From Rubricoccus sp963708165 (GTDB taxonomy: Bacteria > Bacteroidota > Rhodothermia > Rhodothermales > Rubricoccaceae), in the NCBI GenBank assembly GCA_963708165.1, contig OY970187.1, forward strand, positions 3,472,001-3,536,000: 64,000 nt of DNA, read 5' to 3'. The translations under genes were made by a program, and so were the position numbers. Below the pieces are notes generated by a model, which had not been told where the DNA came from, made no database searches, and saw nothing but the letters and a program-made list of their open reading frames with translations. Below are positions 16,739-25,185 of this stretch, piece by piece. Within the stretch, counting starts at the first letter, position 1. Every line of letters begins with the position of its first letter.

Positions 16739-18344
16739 AGCCAAGCCCTTCTAGGAATCCCACCATCCGGCTCTCCGCCTCGTCGCGCGTCGCCATGAGC
16801 GCGTGGAGCGTCGCCACCTCCGCCTTCACGTCGATGGGCGGCGGCGGCGGGTCGGTCTGCACGTAGCGCGTCAGGTTGAGGTTGTGGTCGTTGTCGCGGA
16901 TCTCCGCCAGAGGCACCACGCGGCAGAACAGGTCCTCGTCCGTGTAGCGGTGCACGGCTTGGGCCAGTCGGCTCACGTCGCCCGCACCCGAGCGTGTTCT
17001 GGTTCTTGCCCGGCACGAAGTCCTTGTCGCCGTTGACGATCAGCACCTTGTCTTTGCGCGCCAGAGGCTTGTCGCGGTTGACGAGCACGATGGCGGCCGG
17101 GATGCCCGTCCCGTAGAACAGGTTCGGCCCGAGCCCGACGACGGCCTCGATCAGGTCGTCCTCCAGCAGGCCCGCGCGGATCTTGCCCTCGGCGCCGCCT
17201 CGGAAGAGCACGCCGTGGGGGCAGACGACCGCCATGCGGCCTCTGGCGGAGAGCGAGGCCACCATGTGCTGGATAAACGCGAGGTCGCCGTAGGATTTTG
17301 GCGGGCAGCCGTAGGTGTCGCGCCCGAAGGCGTCGCCGGATTTCCAGACGCTGTGGCCCCAGCCCTTGAGGCTGAACGGCGGGTTGGCGAGCACCACGTC
17401 GAAGCGCTTGAGCACCTTCTCGTCCGCCAGATGCTTCGGGTTCAGGATCGTGTCGCCGTGCAGGATCTCCGCGTCGTCGATGTCGTGCAGGAAGAGCGAC
17501 ATCTTGCAGATGGCCCAGGTGTTGAGGTTTTTCTCCTGGCCGTGGAGCGCGAGCGAGTCCGCGTTGAGGCCGTGGCGCTCCATGTAGTGCACGGTTTCGA
17601 GCAGCATCCCGCCCGAGCCGCACGTCGGGTCGTAGACCGTCTGGCCCTCCTCGGGCTGCAGGATTTCCACCATCACGCGCACCACCTCCTTGGGCGTGTA
17701 AAACTCGCCGCCCTTTTTGCCCGCGTCGTCCGCAAACTTGGCGATCAGGTACTCGTAGGCGTCGCCCAGAATGGTGGAGTCCACGTCGGAGCGGCGCATT
17801 CTGTAGCGCTCGAAGTGGCCCATCAGCCGGTCCAGCATCGCGTCCGGGAAGCGCTGCTTGTTGGCAAAGTCCACGTCCTGAAACACGCCCTTCAGCCTCG
17901 GGTTGGCATCCTCGATGGCTCGGAACGCCGTGTTGAGCGCCTCGCCGATGCTCACGGACTGCTTTCGCACGTCGTGCCAGAAGTCGCCCTCGGGAATGTG
18001 GAAGCGGTGCTCCTCGGGGTCCGCCGCGAGGTCGGCGCTGAGGCCTTCGGCCAGGCGCAGTTCGTACTCCTCCTGCCACACGTCGCACAGGCGCTTGTAG
18101 AAGAGCAGCCCGAAGATGTAGTGCTTGAAGTCGCCGGAGTCGATGGAGCCGCGCAAGAGGTCGGCGGCGCCCCAGAGGTGCCGTTCGAGTTCGGGCAGCG
18201 TCAGCGTCGTGCCCGCTGCGCCGCCAGAGGCCTGGGCCGGTGGCGCCAGCGGCGCTCGGCGCCGGGGTGTCGGCGTTGCCGCGGGGTTTCGGGCTCGTCT
18301 TTGCGGACGACGGTAAAGTCGAACCCGGTCTGGTCGCTTGGCAT
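16728..18344 (-). pseudogene. hsdM: type I DNA methyltransferase subunit HsdM, two apparent frameshifts
   Basis: The N6-adenine methyltransferase of the type I system. The core is intact: an HsdM N-terminal helical domain (LERHLWGAADLLRGSIDSG), FYTPKEVVRVMVEIL, AdoMet motif YDPTCGSGGML and catalytic NPPF (VVLANPPFSLKGWG). The body frame ends after KNQNTLG. One surplus base near 16,986 separates it from its natural C-terminus (DVSRLAQAVHRYTDEDLF to FLEGLGYAD, stop 16728). A second shift near 18,283 separates the likely start MPSDQTGFDFTVVRKDEP (ATG 18344) from the Ala/Pro linker. The two single-base problems look like sequencing errors or recent inactivation. Confidence 0.8.
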
Positions 18345-18472
18345 CGGGTGGTGTGGGATCGGGTGTGCGGGACGTGCGCCAGAGGCCTCGGGCGTGGGGC
18401 GGGGAAGATACCGGATGCGGCGCGACGGGCTTCGGCGCCAGAGGCATGGAGCGCGTTGCACTTCCCAGCCTG

Positions 18473-18559
18473 TTGTCATCGCGAGCGGAGCGCGGCGATC
18501 AGGTGTGTCCGCGCTCGGCGTGCCGAGATTGCCGCGTCGCTACGCTCCTCGCAATGACA
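18473..18559. repeat. REP-like element, copy 3
   Basis: Starts TTGTCATCGCGAGCGGAGCG, ends GCTCCTCGCAATGACAA; followed 10 bases later by the palindrome at 18570. Confidence 0.85.
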
Positions 18560-18569
18560 ACATTGTGTG

Positions 18570-18587
18570 GCCTCTGGCGCCAGAGGC
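18570..18587. repeat. GCCTCTGGCGCCAGAGGC palindrome
   Basis: A perfect palindrome between REP-like copies 3 and 4, with a further CGCCAGAGG copy just after it. Confidence 0.8.
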
Positions 18588-18625
18588 GGGCGCCAGAGGA
18601 TCGGTGCGAGCGCGTTCCCAGACGA

Positions 18626-18712
18626 TTGTCATCGCGAGCGAAGCGCGGCGATCTGGTGGGTTCGTGCTCGGCGTGCCGGGATTGCCGCGTCGCTGCGCTC
18701 CTCGCAATGACA
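18626..18712. repeat. REP-like element, copy 4
   Basis: Starts TTGTCATCGCGAGCGAAGCG, ends GCTCCTCGCAATGACA; a palindrome follows after 11 bases. Confidence 0.85.
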
Positions 18713-18723
18713 GCGGTTGTGTG

Positions 18724-18741
18724 GCCTCTGGCGCCAGAGGC
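18724..18741. repeat. GCCTCTGGCGCCAGAGGC palindrome at end of GIY-YIG gene
   Basis: A perfect palindrome directly abutting the minus-strand stop at 18742; likely terminator. Confidence 0.75.
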
Positions 18742-19044
18742 TCAGTCCAGTCTCCACAGTTCGTCCGAGAGGTCGCGGGACTCCGGGTTCATCGCCGCGA
18801 TGAGTGCGTCCTTCTTCTTGCGCGACCCCGCCTTGATCTGCTTCTCGCGCGCGATGGCGTCGTTGACATCGTGGTGCTCCTCGAAGTAGACGAGGTCGTG
18901 CACGTTGTACTTCCGCACGAAGGCCGACCCCGTGCCGTCGCGGTGCTCGGTGAGGCGACGCCGGAGATCGTTGGTCACGCCGGTGTAGAGCACGGTCCGT
19001 TTCGCGTTGGAGAGGATGTAGGCGTAGTAGGCGCGTCGTGCCAT
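18742..19044 (-). CDS. GIY-YIG domain nuclease-like protein
   Basis: A 100-aa single-domain protein starts MARRAYYAYILSNAKRTVLYTGVTNDLRRR. It shows the GIY-YIG core (YAYILS...LYTGVTND), the catalytic Arg region RRRLTEHR and a downstream EHHDVNDAIAREKQIK helix typical of the YhbQ/UPF0213-like family. Its cellular job is unknown; members act on DNA structures or are putative repair or mobile endonucleases. The start at 19044 is chosen because upstream in-frame sequence is only the translated REP-like element. Palindromes and REP units flank it on both sides. Confidence 0.85.
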   Translation of the reverse strand: MARRAYYAYILSNAKRTVLYTGVTNDLRRRLTEHRDGTGSAFVRKYNVHDLVYFEEHHDVNDAIAREKQIKAGSRKKKDALIAAMNPESRDLSDELWRLD

Positions 19045-19061
19045 GGCAAAACGTACGGAGG

Positions 19062-19078
19062 GCCTCTGGCGCCAGAGG
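19062..19078. repeat. near-complete motif palindrome
   Basis: GCCTCTGGCGCCAGAGG just upstream of the GIY-YIG start, bounding REP-like copy 5 on its left. Confidence 0.75.
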
Positions 19079-19106
19079 ATCGGCCGGAAGTGTGTTTCCC
19101 AACTCG

Positions 19107-19193
19107 TTGTCATCGCGAGCGAAGCGTGGCGATCTGGTGGGTCCGTGCTCGGATGCTCGGGATTGCCGCGTCGCTGCGCTCCTCGCAATGACA
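19107..19193. repeat. REP-like element, copy 5
   Basis: Starts TTGTCATCGCGAGCGAAGCG, ends GCTCCTCGCAATGACA. It is bracketed by motif palindromes at 19062 and 19205, the clearest example of the composite arrangement. Confidence 0.85.
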
Positions 19194-19204
19194 ACGGTTT
19201 GGTT

Positions 19205-19221
19205 CCTCTGGCGCCAGAGGC
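19205..19221. repeat. motif palindrome
   Basis: CCTCTGGCGCCAGAGGC, the right bracket of REP-like copy 5, 13 bases from the stop of the minus-strand gene ending at 19235. Confidence 0.75.
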
Positions 19222-19234
19222 TCGTCGCCGTGTG

Positions 19235-19879
19235 TCACGGACCGACGATGCCCTGCACGTCCCCGCTTGTGCGCAGCGTGACCGTCAGCGACTCGCGCGT
19301 CCGGTTGCGCCAGAACCAGCCGTGCTTGCCGTCGAAGGCCGCCACCAGCACGCCCTCGTCCGAGGCGACCGACGTGCCCTTGCCGTAGCCGTGATACGAG
19401 ATGGGCGCGATGCCACGCTCCGGGTCGCCCGGCCCGTCGGCGTGCGTGTCGTAGTTGACCACGCCGCGGTCCGTCGCCCAGGCGTAGGTGGCGCGCCCGC
19501 CCTCGTCCATCACCAGCTTGACTTCCTTGCCTTCGCCGGGCGCGAGCGTGATGCGCGTGACCGCCTCTGGCGCTGCGGCTCCAGCCTCTGGCGACGCGGT
19601 GGAATCCGGCACGGCCACGCCAGAGGCTTCTGGCGCAGCTACCTGCGCGGCGAGCGCGGCGTCCTCGGCTTCGGCCTCTTGCGCGAGAAGCACCTTGATC
19701 CGGCCCATGTCGGTCAGCCCGAACACGCGGCCGATGCCCGTCGGGTCGACGCCGTACTCGGCGGGGAGGACAAAGCCGACCAAGACGACAGCGGCGACGG
19801 CCAACGCAATGAGCGTCGAGCGGACGAGCGCGCGAGGCGTGGGAAGCTCGACGCCGGGGGGCGGGGTGACGTTGGACAT
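19235..19879 (-). CDS. single-pass membrane protein next to HupE/UreJ
   Basis: This 214-aa protein has a short cytoplasmic N-terminus, one transmembrane helix (STLIALAVAAVVLVGFVLP, about 22-40) and a periplasmic domain ending HGWFWRNRTRESLTVTLRTS. Proteins annotated as transmembrane anchor proteins with this layout sit beside HupE/UreJ genes in several bacteria. Residues about 80-105 are a low-complexity linker of PEAS/PDST/PEAG units written by motif copies. The gene lies four bases after the HupE-like gene, so the two are probably one operon. The function is unknown. Confidence 0.65.
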   Translation of the reverse strand: MSNVTPPPGVELPTPRALVRSTLIALAVAAVVLVGFVLPAEYGVDPTGIGRVFGLTDMGRIKVLLAQEAEAEDAALAAQVAAPEASGVAVPDSTASPEAGAAAPEAVTRITLAPGEGKEVKLVMDEGGRATYAWATDRGVVNYDTHADGPGDPERGIAPISYHGYGKGTSVASDEGVLVAAFDGKHGWFWRNRTRESLTVTLRTSGDVQGIVGP

Positions 19880-19883
19880 AGAC

Positions 19884-20606
19884 TCAGGAGTAGACGACGT
19901 AGCCGACGAGTTGGTAGCCCGCGAGCACGAACCCGGCGCTCATCAGCGCCACGTTTGCGGCATAGGCGTGGCGAGAGAAGCTGGCCGTGCGGCGCCAGAG
20001 GCCCATCGCGATGAGGATGGCGCTGAGCGCGAGGATCTGCCCGACCTCGACGCCCACGTTGAACGCGATGAGGTTGGCAAAGAGGCCGTCCGGCGACAGC
20101 TCGAACTCCAACATCTTGGTCGCCAGCCCGAGCCCGTGGAACAGGCCAAAGATGAGCGTCGCCACGCGGGCGTCGGGCTGCCAGCCGAACCACGAGCGGA
20201 ACGCGCCCAGATTGTCGAGCGCTTTGTACGCGACCGAGAGGCCGATAATGGCGTCGATGAGGTAGGCGCTCACGCTGAACCCCGTCAGCACGCCCGCGAT
20301 CAGCGTGACGGAGTGGCCGATGGCGAACAGCGAGACGTAGAGCGCGATGTCCTTTCTCCGGTAGAGGAAGAAGATGATGCCCAGCAGGAAGAGCAGGTGG
20401 TCGTAGCCGGTCACCATGTGCTTGGCGCCCAGGTACGCGAACGGGCCAGGCAGCACGCCAGAGGTCGCCTGGATGTAGCCCGCGTCGCCCTCGGGCACGC
20501 CGTGGGCGAGCGCCTCGCCGGGTAGCACAAGCAGGGCGAGTGCGCCGAACGCAGGCGCGATCCACGGCGAGAGGAGAAGCGGCGCGAGCCTCTGGCGAAG
20601 CGTCAT
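19884..20606 (-). CDS. HupE/UreJ-family membrane protein
   Basis: A 240-aa polytopic protein begins MTLRQRLAPLL and is followed by about six or seven hydrophobic segments. HupE/UreJ-like features are visible: HMVTGYDHLLFLLGIIFFL, FAIGHSVTLI and LIFGLFHGLGLATKM, with conserved His and Asp in membrane segments. Family members are linked to nickel or other metal uptake, but no hydrogenase or urease genes are present in this window, so substrate assignment would be a guess. The start at 20606 gives a signal-like first helix; the open frame continues upstream without conserved sequence. Confidence 0.75.
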   Translation of the reverse strand: MTLRQRLAPLLLSPWIAPAFGALALLVLPGEALAHGVPEGDAGYIQATSGVLPGPFAYLGAKHMVTGYDHLLFLLGIIFFLYRRKDIALYVSLFAIGHSVTLIAGVLTGFSVSAYLIDAIIGLSVAYKALDNLGAFRSWFGWQPDARVATLIFGLFHGLGLATKMLEFELSPDGLFANLIAFNVGVEVGQILALSAILIAMGLWRRTASFSRHAYAANVALMSAGFVLAGYQLVGYVVYS

Positions 20607-20836
20607 GGAACACACACGGTCGAGATGGGAAAACAGGGACGCAGAGGTGAGTTCGACAGGGCGCAGCCGCGACGCGACCTCCGGCCCCAGACGATACTCG
20701 ACATCGGGGCGCTTTGCCCGGTGCCTCCTTGCGTGGACGGCAATGCGTGCCGCCCCGGGCAACTGCAGAGTCTACCGTCTCCATCGCCAGAGGCGTCCTA
20801 CCTTTCGGCCGACCTGTTTCAAATTCCCCGCACGTG

Positions 20837-22381
20837 ATGCCTCGCTTCGCCGCCCCGTTTGCACTCGCCCTGTTGCTCGCCTCTGGCGCGCAGGCACAGC
20901 ACTTTCCCACCGCCGATCCTGTCATCCGCGCGATCTACGCCGAGGGCATGGAAAGCTCCCAGACCGAGCCTCTGGCGCATCACCTGATCGACGTGATCGG
21001 GCCGCGCCTGGCAGGCTCGACGGGGCTGGAGAACGCACAGGACTGGTTGCTAGAGACGTACGCCGGGTGGGGCGTGACGGCTCGCCGCGAGGAGTACGGT
21101 ACATGGACCCGCTGGGAGGCGGGCACGCTCAGCGTGGACATGGTGGGCCCGCGCACGCAGTCGCTCGTGGCGGAGCTTCTGGCGAACAGCCCCGCGACGA
21201 ACGGTCCTGTGACCGGAGAGGTCGCCGCGCCACCTGCCGGCCTCACGTCAGAGACTGTAGACGCGTGGCTGGAAACGCTAAACGGCAAGTTTGTGCTGCT
21301 GGACGCGCCAGAGCCCATGTGCCGCGCCGCGCAGGAACTGGAGGCCAACGCCCGGCCCGAAACCATCGCGCGGCTGGATTCGCTGCGCGGCGCGCTGCGC
21401 CAGGACTGGCGCCAGAGGCTGAGCGCTCTCGGCCGCGGTGGGTTGCAACGGCTCGAGGAGGCGGGCATCGCGGGCACGCTGGGCTCGCGGTGGTCGGGCG
21501 GTTGGGGCGCCAACAAGGTGTTCAGCACCGGCAACCAGCGCGCGGTCGGCCTCGACGTGTCGTGCGAGGACTACGGGCTCTTGTCGCGTCTCGCGGAATC
21601 CGGCCACACGCCGACGATCCGCGTCGATGCGCAGGCCGAAGCCTCTGGCGAGGTGCCGCAGTTCAACCTCATCGCCGAGATGCGCGGAACGGAGCTTCCC
21701 GACGAGTACGTGCTGCTGAGCGCGCACCTGGACTCGTGGCACGCGGCCACAGGCGCGACCGATAACGGCACGGGCACCATCATCATGCTCGAAGCCATCC
21801 GCCTTCTCAAAGAGCACTACCCCAACCCGCGCCGCACGATCCTCGTCGGCCACTGGGGCGCGGAGGAGATGGGCCTGATCGGCTCGGGCGCGTTCCGCGA
21901 GGACCACCCGGAAGTCGTCGCGGGCCTGCAGGTCGGGTTCAACCAGGACAACGGCACGTGGCGCTTCGAGCGCATCGAGGGCCAGGGCTTCCTGGACACC
22001 GCCGAACACCTTCCCATGTGGATGGCGGCGGTCCCGACCGAGATTCAAGCGCAGATCACCGTCGAGGTGCCGGGCGAGCAAAACAACCGCGGCAGCGATC
22101 ACACGTCGTTCGTCTGCGCCGAGGCGCCCGTCCTGCGCTTGCAGTCGCCGTACGACGAGTACCGGCAGTACACGTGGCACACCAACCTGGACACGTACGA
22201 CAAGATCGTCTTCGACGACCTCAAGCAGAACGCGACGCTGACGGCGATGCTGGTCTACATGGCGAGCGAGGACCCGGAGCGGATGACGCGCGAGACGGCA
22301 ATCCTGCCGACGGACGGCCGCACCGGCCAGCCGCGCGAGTTTGGCCCGTGTCGCGCTCCGCAGCGGTCGCCGCGCGACTAG
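20837..22381 (+). CDS. secreted M28-family zinc peptidase
   Basis: A 514-aa product has a signal peptide (MPRFAAPFALALLLASGAQA). An N-terminal PA-like region is followed by the M28 catalytic domain. Visible metal ligands are His in SAHLDSW, bridging Asp in TDNGTG, the Glu pair in GAEEMG, Asp in NQDNGT and His in SDHTSF. Aminopeptidase or carboxypeptidase-type activity in the periplasm or outside the cell is likely. ATG 20837 is preferred because it begins the signal peptide. The TAG stop runs directly into the palindrome at 22381. Confidence 0.85.
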   Translation: MPRFAAPFALALLLASGAQAQHFPTADPVIRAIYAEGMESSQTEPLAHHLIDVIGPRLAGSTGLENAQDWLLETYAGWGVTARREEYGTWTRWEAGTLSVDMVGPRTQSLVAELLANSPATNGPVTGEVAAPPAGLTSETVDAWLETLNGKFVLLDAPEPMCRAAQELEANARPETIARLDSLRGALRQDWRQRLSALGRGGLQRLEEAGIAGTLGSRWSGGWGANKVFSTGNQRAVGLDVSCEDYGLLSRLAESGHTPTIRVDAQAEASGEVPQFNLIAEMRGTELPDEYVLLSAHLDSWHAATGATDNGTGTIIMLEAIRLLKEHYPNPRRTILVGHWGAEEMGLIGSGAFREDHPEVVAGLQVGFNQDNGTWRFERIEGQGFLDTAEHLPMWMAAVPTEIQAQITVEVPGEQNNRGSDHTSFVCAEAPVLRLQSPYDEYRQYTWHTNLDTYDKIVFDDLKQNATLTAMLVYMASEDPERMTRETAILPTDGRTGQPREFGPCRAPQRSPRD

Positions 22382-22398
22382 CCTCTGGCGCCAGAGGC
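22381..22398. repeat. GCCTCTGGCGCCAGAGGC palindrome overlapping a stop codon
   Basis: The last base of the peptidase TAG is the first base of the palindrome; probable terminator between convergent genes. Confidence 0.8.
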
Positions 22399-22435
22399 GA
22401 AATCACGACAGCGCTCGGCTTGACACAGCCCGTAG

Positions 22436-22547
22436 TTGTCATCGCGAGCCCGTTCGGCTGCGCTCAGGGCAGGCTCAGCGCGGCGATCTGGCGAGTCCGT
22501 GCTCGGGTGCGCGTGATTGCCGCGTCGCTGCGCTCCTCGCAATGACC
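22436..22547. repeat. REP-like element, copy 6 (longer variant)
   Basis: Starts TTGTCATCGCGAGCCCGTTC and ends GCTCCTCGCAATGACC. About 25 extra bases in the left arm distinguish it from the other copies. It fills the gap between the convergent M28 and M14 peptidase genes. Confidence 0.8.
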
Positions 22548-22568
22548 ACAGGCAGCTCGCCTCTGGCG

Positions 22569-25034
22569 CTACCGCGCGCCGAGCCCGAAGACCGCGTTGG
22601 CGAACAGCAACTCGCCGTCGCGCCAGAAGCCTCGGAAAAGGGGAGAGTCCAGGAGGTACACCACCTGCCCGCGGCCCATGTCCTCGACGCCGAAGACGAG
22701 CGAATCTTTGAGCTTCGCCTGCGCCTCGGCCCCGGCGAAGCCCGCTGCGGGCGCACCGTCGCGGACGACGCCCACGTTCCAACCGCTGGCGAGAAACTCG
22801 TACGGCGAGGCGTCGCGCTTGAGCGCGTACATCCAGTCTGCATAGCCATAGGCGAGCGGGTGCGAGTCGTCCAGGCTCACGCGGTAGACGGCGCCCGGCG
22901 TGCCGCCAGAGGCGCGCTGGCGAGGACTGTCCTCGTAGCGGCGCAAGCGCGCGTCGGCCGAGGAATCTGCCGCTGGCGCCTTGCGAGCGGTGATTCCGAA
23001 GCCGTCTTTGCCCGCCAGGCGCTGCGCCGCACCCTCCATCGCAATCAGCCGGCCGCCGCCGCGGACCCAGTCGCGGAGGTCTTTCGCGCGGTCATCCGAG
23101 AGCCACGAGCCGTAGCCGCCATCGGGAAGAATGAGCACGTCCACGTCGTCCACGTCGGCTGTGCGGAAGTTGGCGGCGCCGAGAAGCGTCAGCGGGTACT
23201 CCCACGTCTGGTCGAACAGGCTCCACACCTCTCCCAGCGCAGTGGGGGAGACCGGCGCCTCGGTCAGCACCGCCACGCTAGGCGCGTCGACGAACCCGAC
23301 GCGGTTGGAGCCCAGATCGGCGCCCGCGTCCACGCGGCCCGACGCCAGAGGCACCGCCTGGCCTCGGGCGGCGCGCTGCACGATCTCGCCCAGCCGCTGC
23401 CCGAGTTGCTCGTTGCCAGCGCGCGTGATGATACGCGAGCCTCTGGCGAAGCGCTCGCCCGCTACCTCGAACGCGTCGGGGGCGACGCGCACACTTACGC
23501 CCTCGCGCAAGAGGCGCGCTTGTGTTGCCGCCGCGCTCGGCCCGTCCCACGGCAGCACAAACGCATAGGCGTCCAGCGAGGCGCCAGCGGCGGGCATGGG
23601 AGACGGCGGCTCCAGCCGCGACGCCAGAGGCGCGCTCACCTCGGCGGCGTCCAGGCCGTACACGTACGGCAGCGCCCAGGCGGTGATGTCGTACGTGAGC
23701 GAGTCCGAGCGCGCGGGCTCGGGCTCGAAGAGGACCTGCGCGAGGGCGCCCTGCGGCTGGCCTTTGGGAACGACGAGGTCGCCCACCTCGACCGTCACTT
23801 GCTCGCGAGCGGGCCTCTGGCGCCCTCCAGCGTAGGCTAGGCCGGAAACCGTGCGCCGCTCGGTCGCGGTCTCCGAGCGGATGCCCTGGCTGACCAGAAG
23901 GCTTTGGAGCGCGCGCACCCGCGCCTCCGGACCACGCACGACGTAGGCGCCAGAGGCCGAATTGCTCTCGGCGAAGTAGGCCGCAAACTCCTGCGTAACA
24001 CGCTCGGCGTTGGCAGCGGTCGTGCGGACGGTCGCGAGGCCTGTGTCGCGGTGGCCCGCGATGCGGTCAGCGAGCGTGAGCGTGTCGCCCTCGGCGGTGA
24101 CGATCGCGAGGCCCGCGCGACCGCTGCCACCTTGCTCGTAGGTCATCCCCACGGCGCCGTTGAACGTCGGCCAGGTGTCGCCGTAGCCGGGGTAGAGCAG
24201 GTCGAACACCTCGCGCGTGAAGTAGAGGCGTCCGTCGGCATCGAGCGCCTCCGCGTTGCCGCCGCCGATGAGATCCTGCAACTCGCGCTGCCACGGCGTG
24301 ATGGCGGCGTGGAACGGCTCAGCCCCTGGCGCGAAGTAGTACGGGCTGTCGACGCCCTGCTCGTGAAAGTCGACGTGGACCGACGGCATCCAGTGCTGGT
24401 AGGCCCGCAACCGCGCGCGCGTCTCGGGCTGCGTGCCCCACGCCCAGTCGCGGTTGAGGTCAAACAAGTAGTGGTTGAACCGCCCACCGGGCCACGTTTC
24501 CTCGTGCTCCCACGCCTCTGGCGACGCGTTGACGCGCGCACCGCGGCGCTGGCGAAAGCCGCTCACATAGCGCTCGCGCCCGTCCGGGTTGAGGCACGGG
24601 TCCATGACCACGACCACGCGGTCCAGCCCGGTTTGCGCCGGGTCGCCAGAGGCTAGCTGGTACAGCGTCGCCATGGCGGCTTCGGTGCTGACGCTCTCGT
24701 TGCCGTGCACGTTGTAGCTCAGCCACACAACCGGCATCGCGGGCGCACCCTGGCCTCTGGCGGAGGCCTTGCGCGACTCGCGAACCGCCTCGGTAGCGAC
24801 ACCTTCGGCGGCGACCGTCAGCGTTACCAGCGGCCTGCCTTCGGCGCTCTCGCCGTACACCTCCATCGTCACGCGCGGCGATGCCTCGGCCACTGCCGTC
24901 ACATACTCGATTACGCGATGGTGGGGCGTAAACCGCTCCCCGAGCGGGTAGCCCAGGAACGCCTCGGGCGAGGGCACCTGCGCCGCGGCGCCAGAGGCTA
25001 TACAGAGGAGAAGAACGAGAACGAGACGGCGCAC
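22569..25034 (-). CDS. secreted M14-family zinc carboxypeptidase
   Basis: An 821-aa product from GTG 25034 begins with a signal peptide (VRRLVLVLLLCIASGAAAQ). The M14 features are VHGNES (first zinc His and Glu), MDPCLNPDGRERY, NRDWAWG, VDFHEQG (second zinc His) and the catalytic Glu in MTYEQGG. The long C-terminal half (SPTALGEVWSLFDQTWEYPL; DVDVLILPDGGYGSWLSD) resembles the glutamine-amidotransferase-like domain of large Bacteroidetes M14 proteins. It probably degrades peptides in the periplasm. It diverges from the flavoprotein gene; the longer ATG frame upstream only translates repeats. Confidence 0.85.
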   Translation of the reverse strand: MRRLVLVLLLCIASGAAAQVPSPEAFLGYPLGERFTPHHRVIEYVTAVAEASPRVTMEVYGESAEGRPLVTLTVAAEGVATEAVRESRKASARGQGAPAMPVVWLSYNVHGNESVSTEAAMATLYQLASGDPAQTGLDRVVVVMDPCLNPDGRERYVSGFRQRRGARVNASPEAWEHEETWPGGRFNHYLFDLNRDWAWGTQPETRARLRAYQHWMPSVHVDFHEQGVDSPYYFAPGAEPFHAAITPWQRELQDLIGGGNAEALDADGRLYFTREVFDLLYPGYGDTWPTFNGAVGMTYEQGGSGRAGLAIVTAEGDTLTLADRIAGHRDTGLATVRTTAANAERVTQEFAAYFAESNSASGAYVVRGPEARVRALQSLLVSQGIRSETATERRTVSGLAYAGGRQRPAREQVTVEVGDLVVPKGQPQGALAQVLFEPEPARSDSLTYDITAWALPYVYGLDAAEVSAPLASRLEPPSPMPAAGASLDAYAFVLPWDGPSAAATQARLLREGVSVRVAPDAFEVAGERFARGSRIITRAGNEQLGQRLGEIVQRAARGQAVPLASGRVDAGADLGSNRVGFVDAPSVAVLTEAPVSPTALGEVWSLFDQTWEYPLTLLGAANFRTADVDDVDVLILPDGGYGSWLSDDRAKDLRDWVRGGGRLIAMEGAAQRLAGKDGFGITARKAPAADSSADARLRRYEDSPRQRASGGTPGAVYRVSLDDSHPLAYGYADWMYALKRDASPYEFLASGWNVGVVRDGAPAAGFAGAEAQAKLKDSLVFGVEDMGRGQVVYLLDSPLFRGFWRDGELLFANAVFGLGAR

Positions 25035-25116
25035 AGGAACAGAGGAGGAGGGCGGCCAAGCTATCCCCACGCGGGCACCGCGTCGCTCGCGCGGAGTGTG
25101 CGAGGAAACGGGTCTC

Positions 25117-25134
25117 GCCTCTGGCGCCAGAGGC
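25117..25134. repeat. GCCTCTGGCGCCAGAGGC palindrome between divergent genes
   Basis: A perfect palindrome in the promoter region shared by the M14 and flavoprotein genes, so not obviously a terminator here. Confidence 0.75.
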
Positions 25135-25151
25135 GCAGGCGGGTCACCTTC

Positions 25152-25185
25152 AGTCCCCAGTCCCCAGTCCCCAGTCCCCAGTCTC
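25152..25185. repeat. AGTCCCC heptamer array just before a start codon
   Basis: Four exact tandem copies of AGTCCCC (25152-25179) plus a degenerate fifth end directly at the ATG of the flavoprotein gene. A second array of identical copy number precedes wecB. Confidence 0.9.

Larger units (their letters stand above)
18345..18741. other. gene-free stretch with two REP-like elements and motif palindromes
   Basis: No coding signal beyond repeat-driven frames. It holds REP-like copies 3 and 4, palindromes at 18570 and 18724 and several single motif copies. The hsdM promoter should lie in the part next to 18344, but no clear promoter element is visible. Confidence 0.7.

Noticed and set aside
17215..19191. 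Long plus-strand frame of 658 codons opposite hsdM
   Set aside because: It is a GC-driven shadow of the hsdM region on the other strand; the translation shows no conserved domain and runs through REP elements.
18742..19194. Longer 150-aa version of the GIY-YIG protein
   Set aside because: The extra 50 N-terminal residues are the translated REP-like element; the domain begins at ATG 19044.
20605..21765. Alternative plus-strand frame of 386 codons over the M28 peptidase
   Set aside because: The other frame carries a signal peptide and all M28 metal ligands; this one is an Arg-rich shadow.
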